DNA of 64,000 bases from Frigidibacter oleivorans (GTDB lineage Bacteria; Pseudomonadota; Alphaproteobacteria; Rhodobacterales; Rhodobacteraceae). Positions 51,883 to 59,911 of the stretch are shown piece after piece; position 1 is the stretch's first letter, and every line of letters starts with the position of its first letter. Location: positions 29,500-93,499 of the forward strand of contig NZ_RJRZ01000014.1 in the NCBI RefSeq assembly GCF_003993775.1, written 5' to 3'. The notes under the pieces were generated by a model, which was not told the origin of the DNA, made no database searches, and was given only the letters and a program-made list of their open reading frames with translations. The translations under genes and the position numbers were made by a program.

Positions 51883-52662
51883 TTAGTCCGCATCGCCATG
51901 CCCCGCGCGCAGCCCCTCGCGCACCCGATGCGCGATGGCGATGAATTCCGGAGTGTCGCGGATGTCGAGCGGCCTGTCCCGCGGCAGGGGGCTGTCGATC
52001 ACGTCGGTGATCCGGCCCGGGCGCGGCGACATCACCACGATCTTCGTCGACAGGTAGACCGCCTCGGGGATCGAATGGGTGACGAAGAGCGCGGTCTTTC
52101 CCGTCGCGGCCCACAGCCGCAGCAGTTCCTCGTTCAGCCGGTCGCGCACGATCTCGTCCAGCGCGCCGAAGGGTTCGTCCATCAGCAGGATGTCGGCATC
52201 GAAGGCCAGGGCGCGGGCAATGCTGGCGCGCTGCTGCATCCCGCCCGACAGCTGCCACGGGAATTTCGCGGCGAAGCCTTCCAGATCGACCAGCTTCAGC
52301 ACCCGCGCCACCCGCTCGGCCCGCTCGGGCTTCGGGAAGCCCATGATCTCCAGCGGCAGGGCGATGTTGCCGGCGATGGTCCGCCAGGGGTACAGACCTG
52401 CGGCCTGGAACACATAGCCATAGGCGCGGGCGCGGCGGGCGGCGTCGGGTTCCATCCCGTTCACCGTCAGCGTGCCCGAGGTCGGCTGTTCCAGCGCCGC
52501 CACGCAGCGCAGGAAAGTGGTCTTGCCGCAGCCCGAGGGGCCGATGAAGCTGACGAACTCGCCCTTGCCCACCGACAGCGACACGTCCTTCAGCGCGTGG
52601 ACCGGACCGTCCCGCGTCTCGTAGGTCAGGTTCAGCCCGTGCGCGGCGATGACGGGACTCAT
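51883..52662 (-). CDS. ABC transporter ATP-binding protein
   Basis: ATPase of 259 residues of the nitrate/sulfonate/pyrimidine importer type. Walker A GPSGCGKTT, Q-loop region YVFQAAGLYPWRT, signature LSGGMQQRASIARAL, Walker B ILLMDEPFGALDE and switch His in VTHSIPEAVYLS. It drives the two permeases encoded downstream. The ATG (52662) overlaps the stop of the DapA-like gene by four bases. It also fixes the end of that truncated gene. Confidence 0.95.
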   Translation of the reverse strand: MSPVIAAHGLNLTYETRDGPVHALKDVSLSVGKGEFVSFIGPSGCGKTTFLRCVAALEQPTSGTLTVNGMEPDAARRARAYGYVFQAAGLYPWRTIAGNIALPLEIMGFPKPERAERVARVLKLVDLEGFAAKFPWQLSGGMQQRASIARALAFDADILLMDEPFGALDEIVRDRLNEELLRLWAATGKTALFVTHSIPEAVYLSTKIVVMSPRPGRITDVIDSPLPRDRPLDIRDTPEFIAIAHRVREGLRAGHGDAD

Positions 52663-53360
52663 GCGGCGGTCTCCAGCAGGCCCGCCCCGGCCAGCGCCGT
52701 TTCCACCATCCGCAGGCAGGGCTCGGGGAACAGCCCGGCCAGCACCGAATACCAGACCTCGGCCCCGGCAAGCAGCGCCCCGGCGGCCATCGCATCGCCG
52801 CTGTAGCCCAGCGTGCAGCCTGCGGGCAGCCGCGCGCGCAGCGCCGCGATCTCCGGCCCCGGATCGGGGTTGGGCGGCATCTTCACCGAGACCAGCCCCG
52901 GCAGCGCCGCAATCGCCGCGATCAGGTCCGGCGTGAAGGTCACATGCGTCGTCGAGGGGTTGTTGTAGAGCACGACCGGCAGCCCCGCCTCGGCCGTCAC
53001 CGCGCGGTAGAGGCCCAGCACCTCTTCGGGGCGCAGCGGCTGATAGGTGACGGGGGCGAGCAGCAGCGCATCCGCCCCCGCCTCGGCCGCATCGCGGGCG
53101 TTCCGCAGCACATCGGCCAGTGCCACCGCGCCCACCCCGGCCAGCAGCGGCACGCCGGGCGCGGCGGCCCGGGCCACGGCCAGCGCCTCGGCCCGGGCGG
53201 CGCGGTCGAGATAGGCATAGCTGCCGGTACTGCCCATCGCGCCGACGGAATCCACCCCCGCCGCCGCCAGCCGCGCCACCAGCCGGGCGAAGGCGTCGAG
53301 GTCGATCCGCCCGCGCCCGTCGGTCGGCGTGATCGGAAAGGCCGAAAGTCCGGTCAGCAT
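52659..53360 (-). CDS. Truncated dihydrodipicolinate synthase-like aldolase
   Basis: TIM-barrel protein of the DapA/N-acetylneuraminate lyase superfamily, 233 residues against about 290-300 for the family. Present are GAMGSTGSYAYLD (residues 41-52), Tyr132 in LYNNPS, and the Schiff-base Lys160 in LVSVKMPPNP. The Phe/Thr pair of the DapA GTTGE motif is replaced by GSTGS. The chain stops where the ATPase gene begins (ATGA overlap), so the last barrel helices and the C-terminal helical domain are missing. Other frames beyond the stop encode the ATPase, so a simple frameshift is not visible. Its reaction is unknown; presence in the pyrimidine operon suggests an aldehyde-acid substrate. Confidence 0.78.
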   Translation of the reverse strand: MLTGLSAFPITPTDGRGRIDLDAFARLVARLAAAGVDSVGAMGSTGSYAYLDRAARAEALAVARAAAPGVPLLAGVGAVALADVLRNARDAAEAGADALLLAPVTYQPLRPEEVLGLYRAVTAEAGLPVVLYNNPSTTHVTFTPDLIAAIAALPGLVSVKMPPNPDPGPEIAALRARLPAGCTLGYSGDAMAAGALLAGAEVWYSVLAGLFPEPCLRMVETALAGAGLLETAA

Positions 53361-54058
53361 CACAGCCCCCGCATCAGGCCGCCATCCACGCGGATGTTCT
53401 GCCCGGTGATGTAGCCTGCGCCCCCGGAGCACAGGAACGCCACCGTAGCCGCGATCTCCTCCTCGGTCCCGTAGCGGCGCATCGGCACCGCGGCGGCGCG
53501 CGCCTCGGTCTGCGGCAGGCTGTCGATCCAGCCCGGCAGCACGTTGTTCATGCGGATGCCGTCTGCCGCGTGCTGATCGGCATAAAGCTTGGTATAGGCC
53601 GCCAACCCCGCCCGGAACACCGCCGAGGTGGGGAACATCTCTGCAGGCTCGAAGGTCCAGGCCGAGGAGATGTTGACGATCGCGCCCGATCCCTGCGCCT
53701 GCATCACCGGCGTCACCAGCCGCACGGCGCGGACCACGTTCAGGAAATAGGTCTCCATCCCCAGCTGCCAGTCGTCATCGGTCAGCGTGGCGACCGGCCC
53801 GCGCGGCCCGTGCCCGGCCGAGTTCACCAGCACGTCGATCCGGCCCCACCGCGCCATCGCCGCCTCGACGAAGCGTTGCAGGTCCGCCGGCTCCCGGTTC
53901 GATCCGGTGACGCCGAGCCCGCCCAGTTCCTCGGCCAGGGCCGCGCCCCGGCCCGAGGAGGACAGCACCGCCACCGCGTAGCCCTCCGCCGCCAGCCTGC
54001 GGGCCGCCGCGGCGCCCATGCCCGATCCGCCCGCGGCGATCAATGCAACCCGGTCCAT
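53360..54058 (-). CDS. SDR-family protein lacking the Tyr-x3-Lys pair
   Basis: Short-chain dehydrogenase/reductase fold of 232 residues. The nucleotide-binding motif AAGGSGMGAAAARRLAAEG, IDVLVNSAGHGPRG and NISSAW (with the Ser) are present, and the C-terminal ITGQNIRVDGGLMRGL is typical. At the catalytic position, where Tyr-x3-Lys is expected after NISS, the sequence is AEMFPTSAVFRAGLAAYTK, with no Tyr-x3-Lys. Either catalysis differs or the protein is a binding/structural SDR. The ATG overlaps nothing upstream (8 bases from hydA stop); its TGA shares one base with the DapA-like ATG. Confidence 0.85.
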   Translation of the reverse strand: MDRVALIAAGGSGMGAAAARRLAAEGYAVAVLSSSGRGAALAEELGGLGVTGSNREPADLQRFVEAAMARWGRIDVLVNSAGHGPRGPVATLTDDDWQLGMETYFLNVVRAVRLVTPVMQAQGSGAIVNISSAWTFEPAEMFPTSAVFRAGLAAYTKLYADQHAADGIRMNNVLPGWIDSLPQTEARAAAVPMRRYGTEEEIAATVAFLCSGGAGYITGQNIRVDGGLMRGL

Positions 54059-54065
54059 ACTCCGC

Positions 54066-55517
54066 TTACACCCCCGTCGCCGGAATGCCGCCGCGCTGCA
54101 CCGGGCGCGGCGCGGTCAGCGCCTTCCAGGTGGCGAGCGCGGTCGAGACCGGCCCCGCCGGCGGGCGGGCGACGAATTCGCCATGGCCTTCCCGCGAACT
54201 CATCGCGCCCTCGGTCACCGCCACCTGACCCCGGGTCAGCACGAAGCGCGGCAGGCCCGTCACCTCCTGCCCCTCGAAGACGTTGTAGTCGATGGCGGAC
54301 TGCTGATGCGCGGCGCTGATGGTCTTCGTGGCCGCGGGGTCCCAGACCACCAGGTCGGCATCGGCCCCCACCAGCACCGCGCCCTTCTTCGGGTAGAGGT
54401 TCAGGATCTTGGCGATATTGGTCGAGGTGACGGCCACGAATTCGTTCATCGTCAGCCGCCCGGTCCGCACCCCCTTCGTCCACAGCATCGGCAGCCGGTC
54501 TTCCAGCCCGCCGGTGCCGTTGGGGATGGCGGCAAAGCTGTCGCGGCCGAACCGCTTTTGTTCGGTGGTGAAGGCGCAGTGATCGGTGGCCACGCAGGAC
54601 AGCGACCCGGCCGCCAGCCCCGCCCACAGGCTGTCCTGATGGCGCCTGTCGCGGAAGGGCGGCGACATCACCCGCCGCGCCGCATGGTCCCAGTCGGGAT
54701 GCAGGTATTCGCTGTCGTCCAGCGTCAGGTGCTGGATCAGCGGCTCGCCCCAGACCCGCTTGCCCGCCTGCCGCGCCCGGCGGATCGCCTCATGCGCCTC
54801 CTCGCAGGAGGTATGCACGACATAGAGCGGCACCCCCGCGATGTCGGCGATCATGATGGCGCGGTTGGTCGCCTCGCCCTCGACCTGCGGCGGGCGCGAC
54901 CAGGCATGGCCCTCGGGTCCGGTCTTGCCCTCGGCGATCAGCCGGGCGGTCAGTTCCGCCACCACATCGCCATTCTCGGCATGGACCAGCGGGATCGCCC
55001 CCAGATCGGCGCAGCGGCGGAAGCTGGCGAACATCTCGTCGTCGTTCACCATCAGCGCGCCCTTGTAGGCCATGAAATGCTTGAAGGTGTTGATGCCGCG
55101 ATCCACCACCTCGGCCATCTCGTCGAAAACCTGCTCGCCCCACCAGGTCACCGCCATGTGGAAGCTGTAGTCGCAATGGGCGCGGGTGGACTTGTTGTCC
55201 CACATCTTCAGCGCGTCCATCAGCCCCTGTCCCGGCGCGGGCAGGGCGAAATCCACCACCATCGTCGTGCCGCCCGCCAGCGCGGCGCGGGTGCCGGAAT
55301 CGAAATCGTCGGCGGAATAGGTGCCCATGAAGGGCATTTCCAGATGGGTATGCGGGTCGATCCCGCCCGGCATCACATAGCAGCCGGTCGCGTCGAGCGT
55401 CTCGTCGCCCCTGAGGTCCGGCCCGATGGCGGCGATCCGCCCGCCCTCGACCAGAACATCGGCCCGGTAGGTCAGGTCGGCGGTGACGATGGTGCCGTTC
55501 TTGATGACGGTGGACAT
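54066..55517 (-). CDS. hydA: Dihydropyrimidinase (D-hydantoinase)
   Basis: Zinc hydrolase opening dihydrouracil or dihydrothymine to N-carbamoyl-beta-alanine or its methyl analogue. The 483-residue protein has all cyclic amidohydrolase signatures: PGGIDPHTHLEMPF (metal His pair), FKHFMAYKG (carboxylated Lys), PLVHAENGD, YVVHTSC and SCVATDHCAF (metal Asp). The next upstream gene in the operon is the LysE exporter, 35 bases away. Function in reductive pyrimidine breakdown is supported by the neighbouring ureidopropionase and transaminase; dihydropyrimidine dehydrogenase is not in the window. Confidence 0.95.
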   Translation of the reverse strand: MSTVIKNGTIVTADLTYRADVLVEGGRIAAIGPDLRGDETLDATGCYVMPGGIDPHTHLEMPFMGTYSADDFDSGTRAALAGGTTMVVDFALPAPGQGLMDALKMWDNKSTRAHCDYSFHMAVTWWGEQVFDEMAEVVDRGINTFKHFMAYKGALMVNDDEMFASFRRCADLGAIPLVHAENGDVVAELTARLIAEGKTGPEGHAWSRPPQVEGEATNRAIMIADIAGVPLYVVHTSCEEAHEAIRRARQAGKRVWGEPLIQHLTLDDSEYLHPDWDHAARRVMSPPFRDRRHQDSLWAGLAAGSLSCVATDHCAFTTEQKRFGRDSFAAIPNGTGGLEDRLPMLWTKGVRTGRLTMNEFVAVTSTNIAKILNLYPKKGAVLVGADADLVVWDPAATKTISAAHQQSAIDYNVFEGQEVTGLPRFVLTRGQVAVTEGAMSSREGHGEFVARPPAGPVSTALATWKALTAPRPVQRGGIPATGV

Positions 55518-55552
55518 GGGCTACCCCGCTTCGGTTCCAGTTTGCAGGCGGT

Positions 55553-56182
55553 TCACGGCTTCAGGCTGATGAGCTTCACCCCGAAGCCGAGGAAGACGAG
55601 GCCGGTCGCGCCCTTGACCCAGGCCTGCACCCGGCCGCTGGTCACGACCCCGGTGAGGCGCGAGAACAGCATCACCATCAGCGTGAACCAGGTCGCGTTC
55701 AGCGCGGAATGCACGAGCACCAGCGCATAGACATTGGCGGGCGTCATCGCCTCGGGTGGCAGGAATTGCGGCAGGGCGGCGATGTAGAACATCGACACCT
55801 TGGGGTTCAGCGCATTGGTCAGCAGACCCTCGACATAGGCGCGGCGCAGGCTGCGGGGCCGGCGGGCGGGGGCGACCCGGATCGTGGCCACGCCGCGCCA
55901 GGCCTCCACCAGCGCCTTGATACCGACCCAGCACAGATAGGCGGCGCCCAGCATCTTGACGATGAAGAAGGCGGTGGCCGAACTGAGCAGGAGGACCGAC
56001 AGCCCGAAGACGGCCAGCGTGCCATGCAGGAAGAAGGCGGTGACGAAGCCCGCGATGGTCGCGAAACCGGCCGCCCGGCCGGAGGTGGGCACGGTGCGGG
56101 CGATCAGCAGGTTGTTCGGTCCGGGCGAGACGATCAGCAGCGTCGCGACCACGGCGAAGGCGAGAACGGTGTCGAGCGTCAC
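55553..56182 (-). CDS. LysE-family amino acid exporter
   Basis: Inner-membrane exporter of 209 residues with about six helices. The N-terminus TLDTVLAFAVVATLLIVSPG followed by PNNLLIARTVPTSGRAAGF is the RhtB/LysE signature. GTG at 56182 is the start, overlapping the ureidopropionase stop (GTGA). In this operon it may export beta-alanine or beta-aminoisobutyrate, the amino acids made by the pathway, avoiding toxicity; this is inferred from position only. Confidence 0.88.
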   Translation of the reverse strand: MTLDTVLAFAVVATLLIVSPGPNNLLIARTVPTSGRAAGFATIAGFVTAFFLHGTLAVFGLSVLLLSSATAFFIVKMLGAAYLCWVGIKALVEAWRGVATIRVAPARRPRSLRRAYVEGLLTNALNPKVSMFYIAALPQFLPPEAMTPANVYALVLVHSALNATWFTLMVMLFSRLTGVVTSGRVQAWVKGATGLVFLGFGVKLISLKP

Positions 56183-57432
56183 GCGACCACCCCCGCCGTT
56201 TCCAGCACCGCATGCAGCAGCACATCGGTGCCCTTCGCCGCCCAGTCGGGGGTGATCTCCTCGGCCTCGTTGTGCGACAGTCCGCCCACGCAGGGGCACA
56301 TCACCATCGTCGCGGGGGCGACCTTGGCGGCCCAGCAGGCATCGTGGCCCGCGCCCGAGACGATGTCGCGATGGGGCAGGCCCAGCCGGTCCGCCGCGCG
56401 GCGGACGGTGGCGACCAGTTCGGGGGCGAAGGTGACCGGGTCGAAATGGCCGACCGGCTCTACCGCGCAGGCCACGCCCAGGTCGGCGCAGATCGCGGCC
56501 GCGCGCGTTTCGATGGCCGCGCGCATCCGGTCGAGCTTGACCTGGTCCGGGCTGCGGATGTCGACGGTGAACACCACCTGCCCGGGCAGCACGTTGCGGC
56601 TGTTGGGGGCAAAGCGCATCTGGCCGACACCGCCCACCGCATCGGGCTGTTCGGACAGCGCGACCTCCTGCACCATCTCCAGGATCCGCGCCATGGCAAG
56701 CCCCGCATTGACCCGCATCGCCATCGGCGTCGATCCGGTATGCGCCTCTCGCCCGGTCAGGGTGAATTCCAGCCACCACAGGCCCTGGCAATGGGTGACG
56801 ACGCCGATATCCGCGCCCTCGGCCTCGAGGATCGGGCCCTGTTCGATATGCAGCTCGTAATAGGCGTGCATCTTCCGCGCGCCGACCTCTTCCTCGCCCT
56901 GCCAGCCGATGCGGGCCAGTTCGTCGCCATAGGTCTTGCCGTCCGGGTCGCGGCGGCCATAGGCATAGTCGAGCGAATGGACCCCGGCGAAGACGCCCGA
57001 GGCGAGCATCGCCGGGGCGAAGCGCGCGCCTTCCTCGTTGGCCCAGTTCGTCACGACGATGGGGTGGCGGGTGCGGATGCCGAGGTCGTTCATCGTGCGG
57101 ACGCATTCCAGCGCCCCCAGCACCCCCAGCACCCCGTCATAGCGCCCGCCGGTGGGCTGGGTGTCCAGATGGCTGCCGACATAGACGGGCAGCGCCCCGG
57201 GGTCCTCGCCGGGGCGGGTGGCGAACATCGTCCCCATCCGGTCCACGCCCATGGTCATCCCGGCCTTGCGGCACCAGTCGGCGAAAAGCGCGCGGCCCTC
57301 GGCATCGGCATCGGTCAGGGTCTGGCGGTTGTTGCCGCCCGCCACGCCGGGGCCGATCTCGGCCATCTGCATCAGGCTGTCCCACAGCCGCGCGGAATCG
57401 ATGCGCAGGTTCTGGCCGGCTGCCGGCATCAT
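56179..57432 (-). CDS. N-carbamoyl-beta-alanine amidohydrolase (M20 family)
   Basis: Beta-ureidopropionase step: removes CO2 and ammonia from N-carbamoyl-beta-alanine. The 417-residue M20/amidase-hydantoinase protein has metal-binding VGSHLDTQPTGGRYDGVLG, the NEEGARFAPAMLASGVFAG block, YYELHIEQGPILEAEG, MAMRVNAGLAMARIL and CPCVGGLSHNEAEEITPDWA. The start is one of two tandem ATGs (57432 or 57429) with GGGAG 5 bases upstream. It heads the operon; a RutR-box-like palindrome lies 65 bases upstream. Confidence 0.93.
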   Translation of the reverse strand: MMPAAGQNLRIDSARLWDSLMQMAEIGPGVAGGNNRQTLTDADAEGRALFADWCRKAGMTMGVDRMGTMFATRPGEDPGALPVYVGSHLDTQPTGGRYDGVLGVLGALECVRTMNDLGIRTRHPIVVTNWANEEGARFAPAMLASGVFAGVHSLDYAYGRRDPDGKTYGDELARIGWQGEEEVGARKMHAYYELHIEQGPILEAEGADIGVVTHCQGLWWLEFTLTGREAHTGSTPMAMRVNAGLAMARILEMVQEVALSEQPDAVGGVGQMRFAPNSRNVLPGQVVFTVDIRSPDQVKLDRMRAAIETRAAAICADLGVACAVEPVGHFDPVTFAPELVATVRRAADRLGLPHRDIVSGAGHDACWAAKVAPATMVMCPCVGGLSHNEAEEITPDWAAKGTDVLLHAVLETAGVVA

Positions 57433-57496
57433 CTCTCTCCCTGTCGGGCGGGGGCCTTTCCGGCCTCTGGCGGAACCGCCTGCGACGAATCTGTCT

Positions 57497-57512
57497 CTGA
57501 CCATCCGGTCAG
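57497..57512. promoter_or_regulatory. RutR-box-like palindrome upstream of the ureidopropionase operon
   Basis: CTGACCATCCGGTCAG at 57497-57512: perfect arms CTGACC and GGTCAG around 4 bases. It matches 11 of the 14 fixed positions of the E. coli RutR consensus TTGACCA-NN-TGGTCAA. It stands 65 bases before the ureidopropionase ATG. A TTGACC (minus strand, 57545-57540) just upstream could be a -35 element, placing the box near the transcription start. The RutR-like gene lies in the same cluster. Confidence 0.6.
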
Positions 57513-57545
57513 GTTTCATGCTGCATGGCCGGTCCCGCCGGTCAA

Positions 57546-57568
57546 CACCCGCGCCGGGGGCGCGGGTG
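57546..57568 (-). terminator. Hairpin in the transaminase/ureidopropionase gap
   Basis: Perfect 10-bp stem CACCCGCGCC / GGCGCGGGTG with a 3-base loop, 80-100 bases past the transaminase stop on the minus strand. It is followed by TTGACC rather than a U-run, so termination would be weak or Rho-assisted. The stretch 57433-57649 otherwise holds only the promoter and RutR-like site. Confidence 0.5.
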
Positions 57569-57649
57569 GGTTCTCTGCCCCGACACCGCTTGCGGATCGT
57601 GCATCTGCCGCGAAATCGGGCGCTTCGCGGATGGACCCGTGCGCGCCGG

Positions 57650-58978
57650 TCAGTCCAGCCCGTCCAGAACCTCGCCCAGCGTGCCCACCAGCTCGTCGAT
57701 CTGCGGTTCCGAGATGATCAGCGGCGGCGACATGGCGATGATGTCGCCGGTGGTGCGGATCAGGATGCCCTTCTCGAAGGCCTTCAGGAAGGCGGTGAAG
57801 GCGCGCTTCGTCGGTTCGCCCGGGATCGGTTCCAGTTCCACCGCGCCGATCAGGCCGAGGTTGCGGATGTCGATGACATGGCGCCGGTCGCGCAGGGAAT
57901 GCAGCGCCTGTTCCCAATAGGGGGCCAGCGCGGCGGCCCGTTCGAACAGGCCCTCCTCGCGATAGGTTTCCAGAGTGGCGAGTCCCGCGGCACAGGCGAT
58001 GGGGCTGCCGGAATAGGTATAGCCGTGGAACAGTTCGATCATGTGTTCCGGCCCCTGCATGAAGGCGTCATGCACCGCGGCCGTGGTCAGCACCGCCCCC
58101 ATCGGGATCACGCCCGAGGTCAGGCCCTTGGCGCAGGTGATCAGGTCCGGGGTGACACCGAAATGCTGGCTGGCGAAGGGCGCGCCAAGGCGGCCGAAGC
58201 CGGTGATGACCTCATCGAAGATCAGAAGGATGCCGTGCTTCGTGCTGATCTCGCGCAGTTTTTCCAGATAGCCCTTCGGCGGCATCAATACGCCGGTCGA
58301 TCCCGCCATCGGCTCGACGATCACGGCGGCGATGGTTTCCGGCCCGTGCAGCGCCACGATCCGTTCCAGTTCGTCCGCCAGATGCGCGCCATGTTCCGGC
58401 TGGCCCTTCGTGAAGGCGTTCTGCCCGGGCAGATGCGTGTGCGGCAGATGATCCACCCCGTTCAGAAGCGTGCCGAAATACTTGCGGTTGTTGACGATTC
58501 CGCCGACGGAGATGCCGCCGAAGCCCACGCCGTGATAGCCCCGCTCGCGCCCGATCAGCCGGGTCCGGGTGCCCTCGCCGCGCGCCCGGTGATAGGCGAT
58601 GGCGATTTTCAGCGCCGTATCGACGGCTTCGGATCCGGAGTTGCAGTAGAACACATGGTCCATCCCCTCCGGCGCGATCTCGACGAGGCGGTTGGCCAGC
58701 TCGAAGGCCGAGGGGTGGCCCATCTGGAAGGCCGGCGCATAGTCCAGCTCGCCCGCCATCTCGCGGATCGCGGCGGTGATCTTCGGGCGGCAATGGCCGG
58801 CATTGCAGCACCACAGCCCCGCCGTCCCGTCGAGGATCTGCCGACCGTCCGCCGCCGTGTAATGCATGTCCTGTGCCGCGACCAGCATCCGCGGCGCCTT
58901 CTTGAACTGGCGGTTGGCGGTGAAGGGCATCCAGAAGGCGTTCAGGTCGTTCGGGGCGGGGTTGCGGTCCAGCGCCAT
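57650..58978 (-). CDS. Omega-amino acid:pyruvate aminotransferase
   Basis: PLP-dependent class III transaminase of 442 residues, expected to convert beta-alanine (or beta-aminoisobutyrate) plus pyruvate to malonate (methylmalonate) semialdehyde and alanine. Features: FYCNSGSEAVDTALKIA, YHGVGFGGISVGGI, IVEPMAGSTGVLMPP, LLIFDEVITGFGRLGAP and the PLP Lys in ITCAKGLTSGVIPMGAV. The products feed MmsA. It is transcribed divergently from the RutR-like gene, and separated by 217 bases from the ureidopropionase operon on the same strand. Confidence 0.93.
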   Translation of the reverse strand: MALDRNPAPNDLNAFWMPFTANRQFKKAPRMLVAAQDMHYTAADGRQILDGTAGLWCCNAGHCRPKITAAIREMAGELDYAPAFQMGHPSAFELANRLVEIAPEGMDHVFYCNSGSEAVDTALKIAIAYHRARGEGTRTRLIGRERGYHGVGFGGISVGGIVNNRKYFGTLLNGVDHLPHTHLPGQNAFTKGQPEHGAHLADELERIVALHGPETIAAVIVEPMAGSTGVLMPPKGYLEKLREISTKHGILLIFDEVITGFGRLGAPFASQHFGVTPDLITCAKGLTSGVIPMGAVLTTAAVHDAFMQGPEHMIELFHGYTYSGSPIACAAGLATLETYREEGLFERAAALAPYWEQALHSLRDRRHVIDIRNLGLIGAVELEPIPGEPTKRAFTAFLKAFEKGILIRTTGDIIAMSPPLIISEPQIDELVGTLGEVLDGLD

Positions 58979-59149
58979 GGGAAATCTCCAACAGGAAGGG
59001 GTGGCGGGGACGGACCCGGCCGGGCGGCCCGCAGCGGGCCGCGGTCAGGTTAGCAGGCGCGCGATGCCGGTCAATGGCGGCGGGAGGTTGCCGCCCCCGC
59101 GGCGGGCGCGATAGGAAGGGCGCGACGGGAGCGGGACGACGGGGGGCGG

Positions 59150-59806
59150 ATGCAGGACGACGCGGCAGAGGCAGCAGGCCAGGATGGCGCAGAGACGGGG
59201 CCGCGGTCGCGCACCCGGATCCAGCAGCGCAACATCGCGATGATCCTCGAGGCGGCGCTGGAGGTGTTTTCGGCGCAGGGCTTCCGCGGCGCCACGCTCG
59301 ACCAGATCGCCGAGGTGGCAGGCCTGTCGAAGCCGAACCTGCTGTACTACTTCCCCTCGAAAGAGGCGATGCATGTCGAGCTGCTGACCGGCCTGCTGGA
59401 CACCTGGCTGGAGCCGCTGCGCCGGCTGGACCCGGCCGGCGATCCGCGGGCCGAGATCATGGGCTACATGCGCGGCAAGCTGGAGATGGCCCGCGACTAT
59501 CCGCGCGAAAGCCGGCTTTTCGCCAACGAGATCCTGCAGGGCGCGCCGCGGATGCGCCCCTTCATCGAGGGCGAGCTGAAGCGGCTGGTGGACGAGAAGG
59601 CGGCGGTGATCCGGGGCTGGCAGGCCGAGGGCCGGATCGCGCCGGTCGATCCGCATCACCTGATCTTCTCGATCTGGGCGCTGACCCAGCACTACGCCGA
59701 TTTCGACATGCAGGTGCGCGCGGTGCTGGGGCCGGAAGTGGCCGATCCCTTCCCCGAGGCGGCGCGCTTCCTCGACGGGCTCTATGCCCGGCTGCTCGGC
59801 CCCTGA
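59150..59806 (+). CDS. TetR-family regulator, RutR-like
   Basis: Transcription factor of 218 residues. The TetR helix-turn-helix spans about 25-75: RNIAMILEAALEVFSAQGFR, ATLDQIAEVAGLSKPNLLYY, FPSKEAMHVELL. The FPSKEAM segment and the C-terminal domain (YPRESRLFANEILQGAPRMR, DPHHLIFSIWALTQHYADFD) match the RutR group, which senses uracil/thymine. The neighbouring genes are pyrimidine degradation genes, so RutR function is strongly suggested. ATG 59150 is used, with GGGGGGCGG upstream. A hairpin terminator follows. Confidence 0.9.
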   Translation: MQDDAAEAAGQDGAETGPRSRTRIQQRNIAMILEAALEVFSAQGFRGATLDQIAEVAGLSKPNLLYYFPSKEAMHVELLTGLLDTWLEPLRRLDPAGDPRAEIMGYMRGKLEMARDYPRESRLFANEILQGAPRMRPFIEGELKRLVDEKAAVIRGWQAEGRIAPVDPHHLIFSIWALTQHYADFDMQVRAVLGPEVADPFPEAARFLDGLYARLLGP

Positions 59807-59819
59807 CTTCCCCCGGCAC

Positions 59820-59847
59820 CCGCCCGCGCGGGCTTTGACGCGGGCGG
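59820..59847 (+). terminator. RutR-like gene terminator
   Basis: Nine-base perfect stem CCGCCCGCG / CGCGGGCGG with 10-base loop, followed by CCTTTCGCG, 14 bases past the stop. Confidence 0.55.
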
Positions 59848-59863
59848 CCTTTCGCGCGATAGT
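59835..59863 (+). promoter_or_regulatory. Promoter of the response regulator operon
   Basis: TTGACG (59835-59840) and GATAGT (59858-59863) with a 17-base spacer, ending 49 bases before the response regulator ATG. The -35 is inside the loop and descending arm of the upstream terminator hairpin. Confidence 0.5.
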
Positions 59864-59911
59864 CCGGGTCCTGAGGGCGCCGCCGGGGGAGAGGCGGCGG
59901 GGGGACGACAC

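Noticed and set aside
52659..53360. Frameshift as cause of the short DapA-like protein
   Set aside because: The two other frames after the stop do not continue a DapA C-terminus; they encode the ATPase or nonsense, so the truncation seems real.
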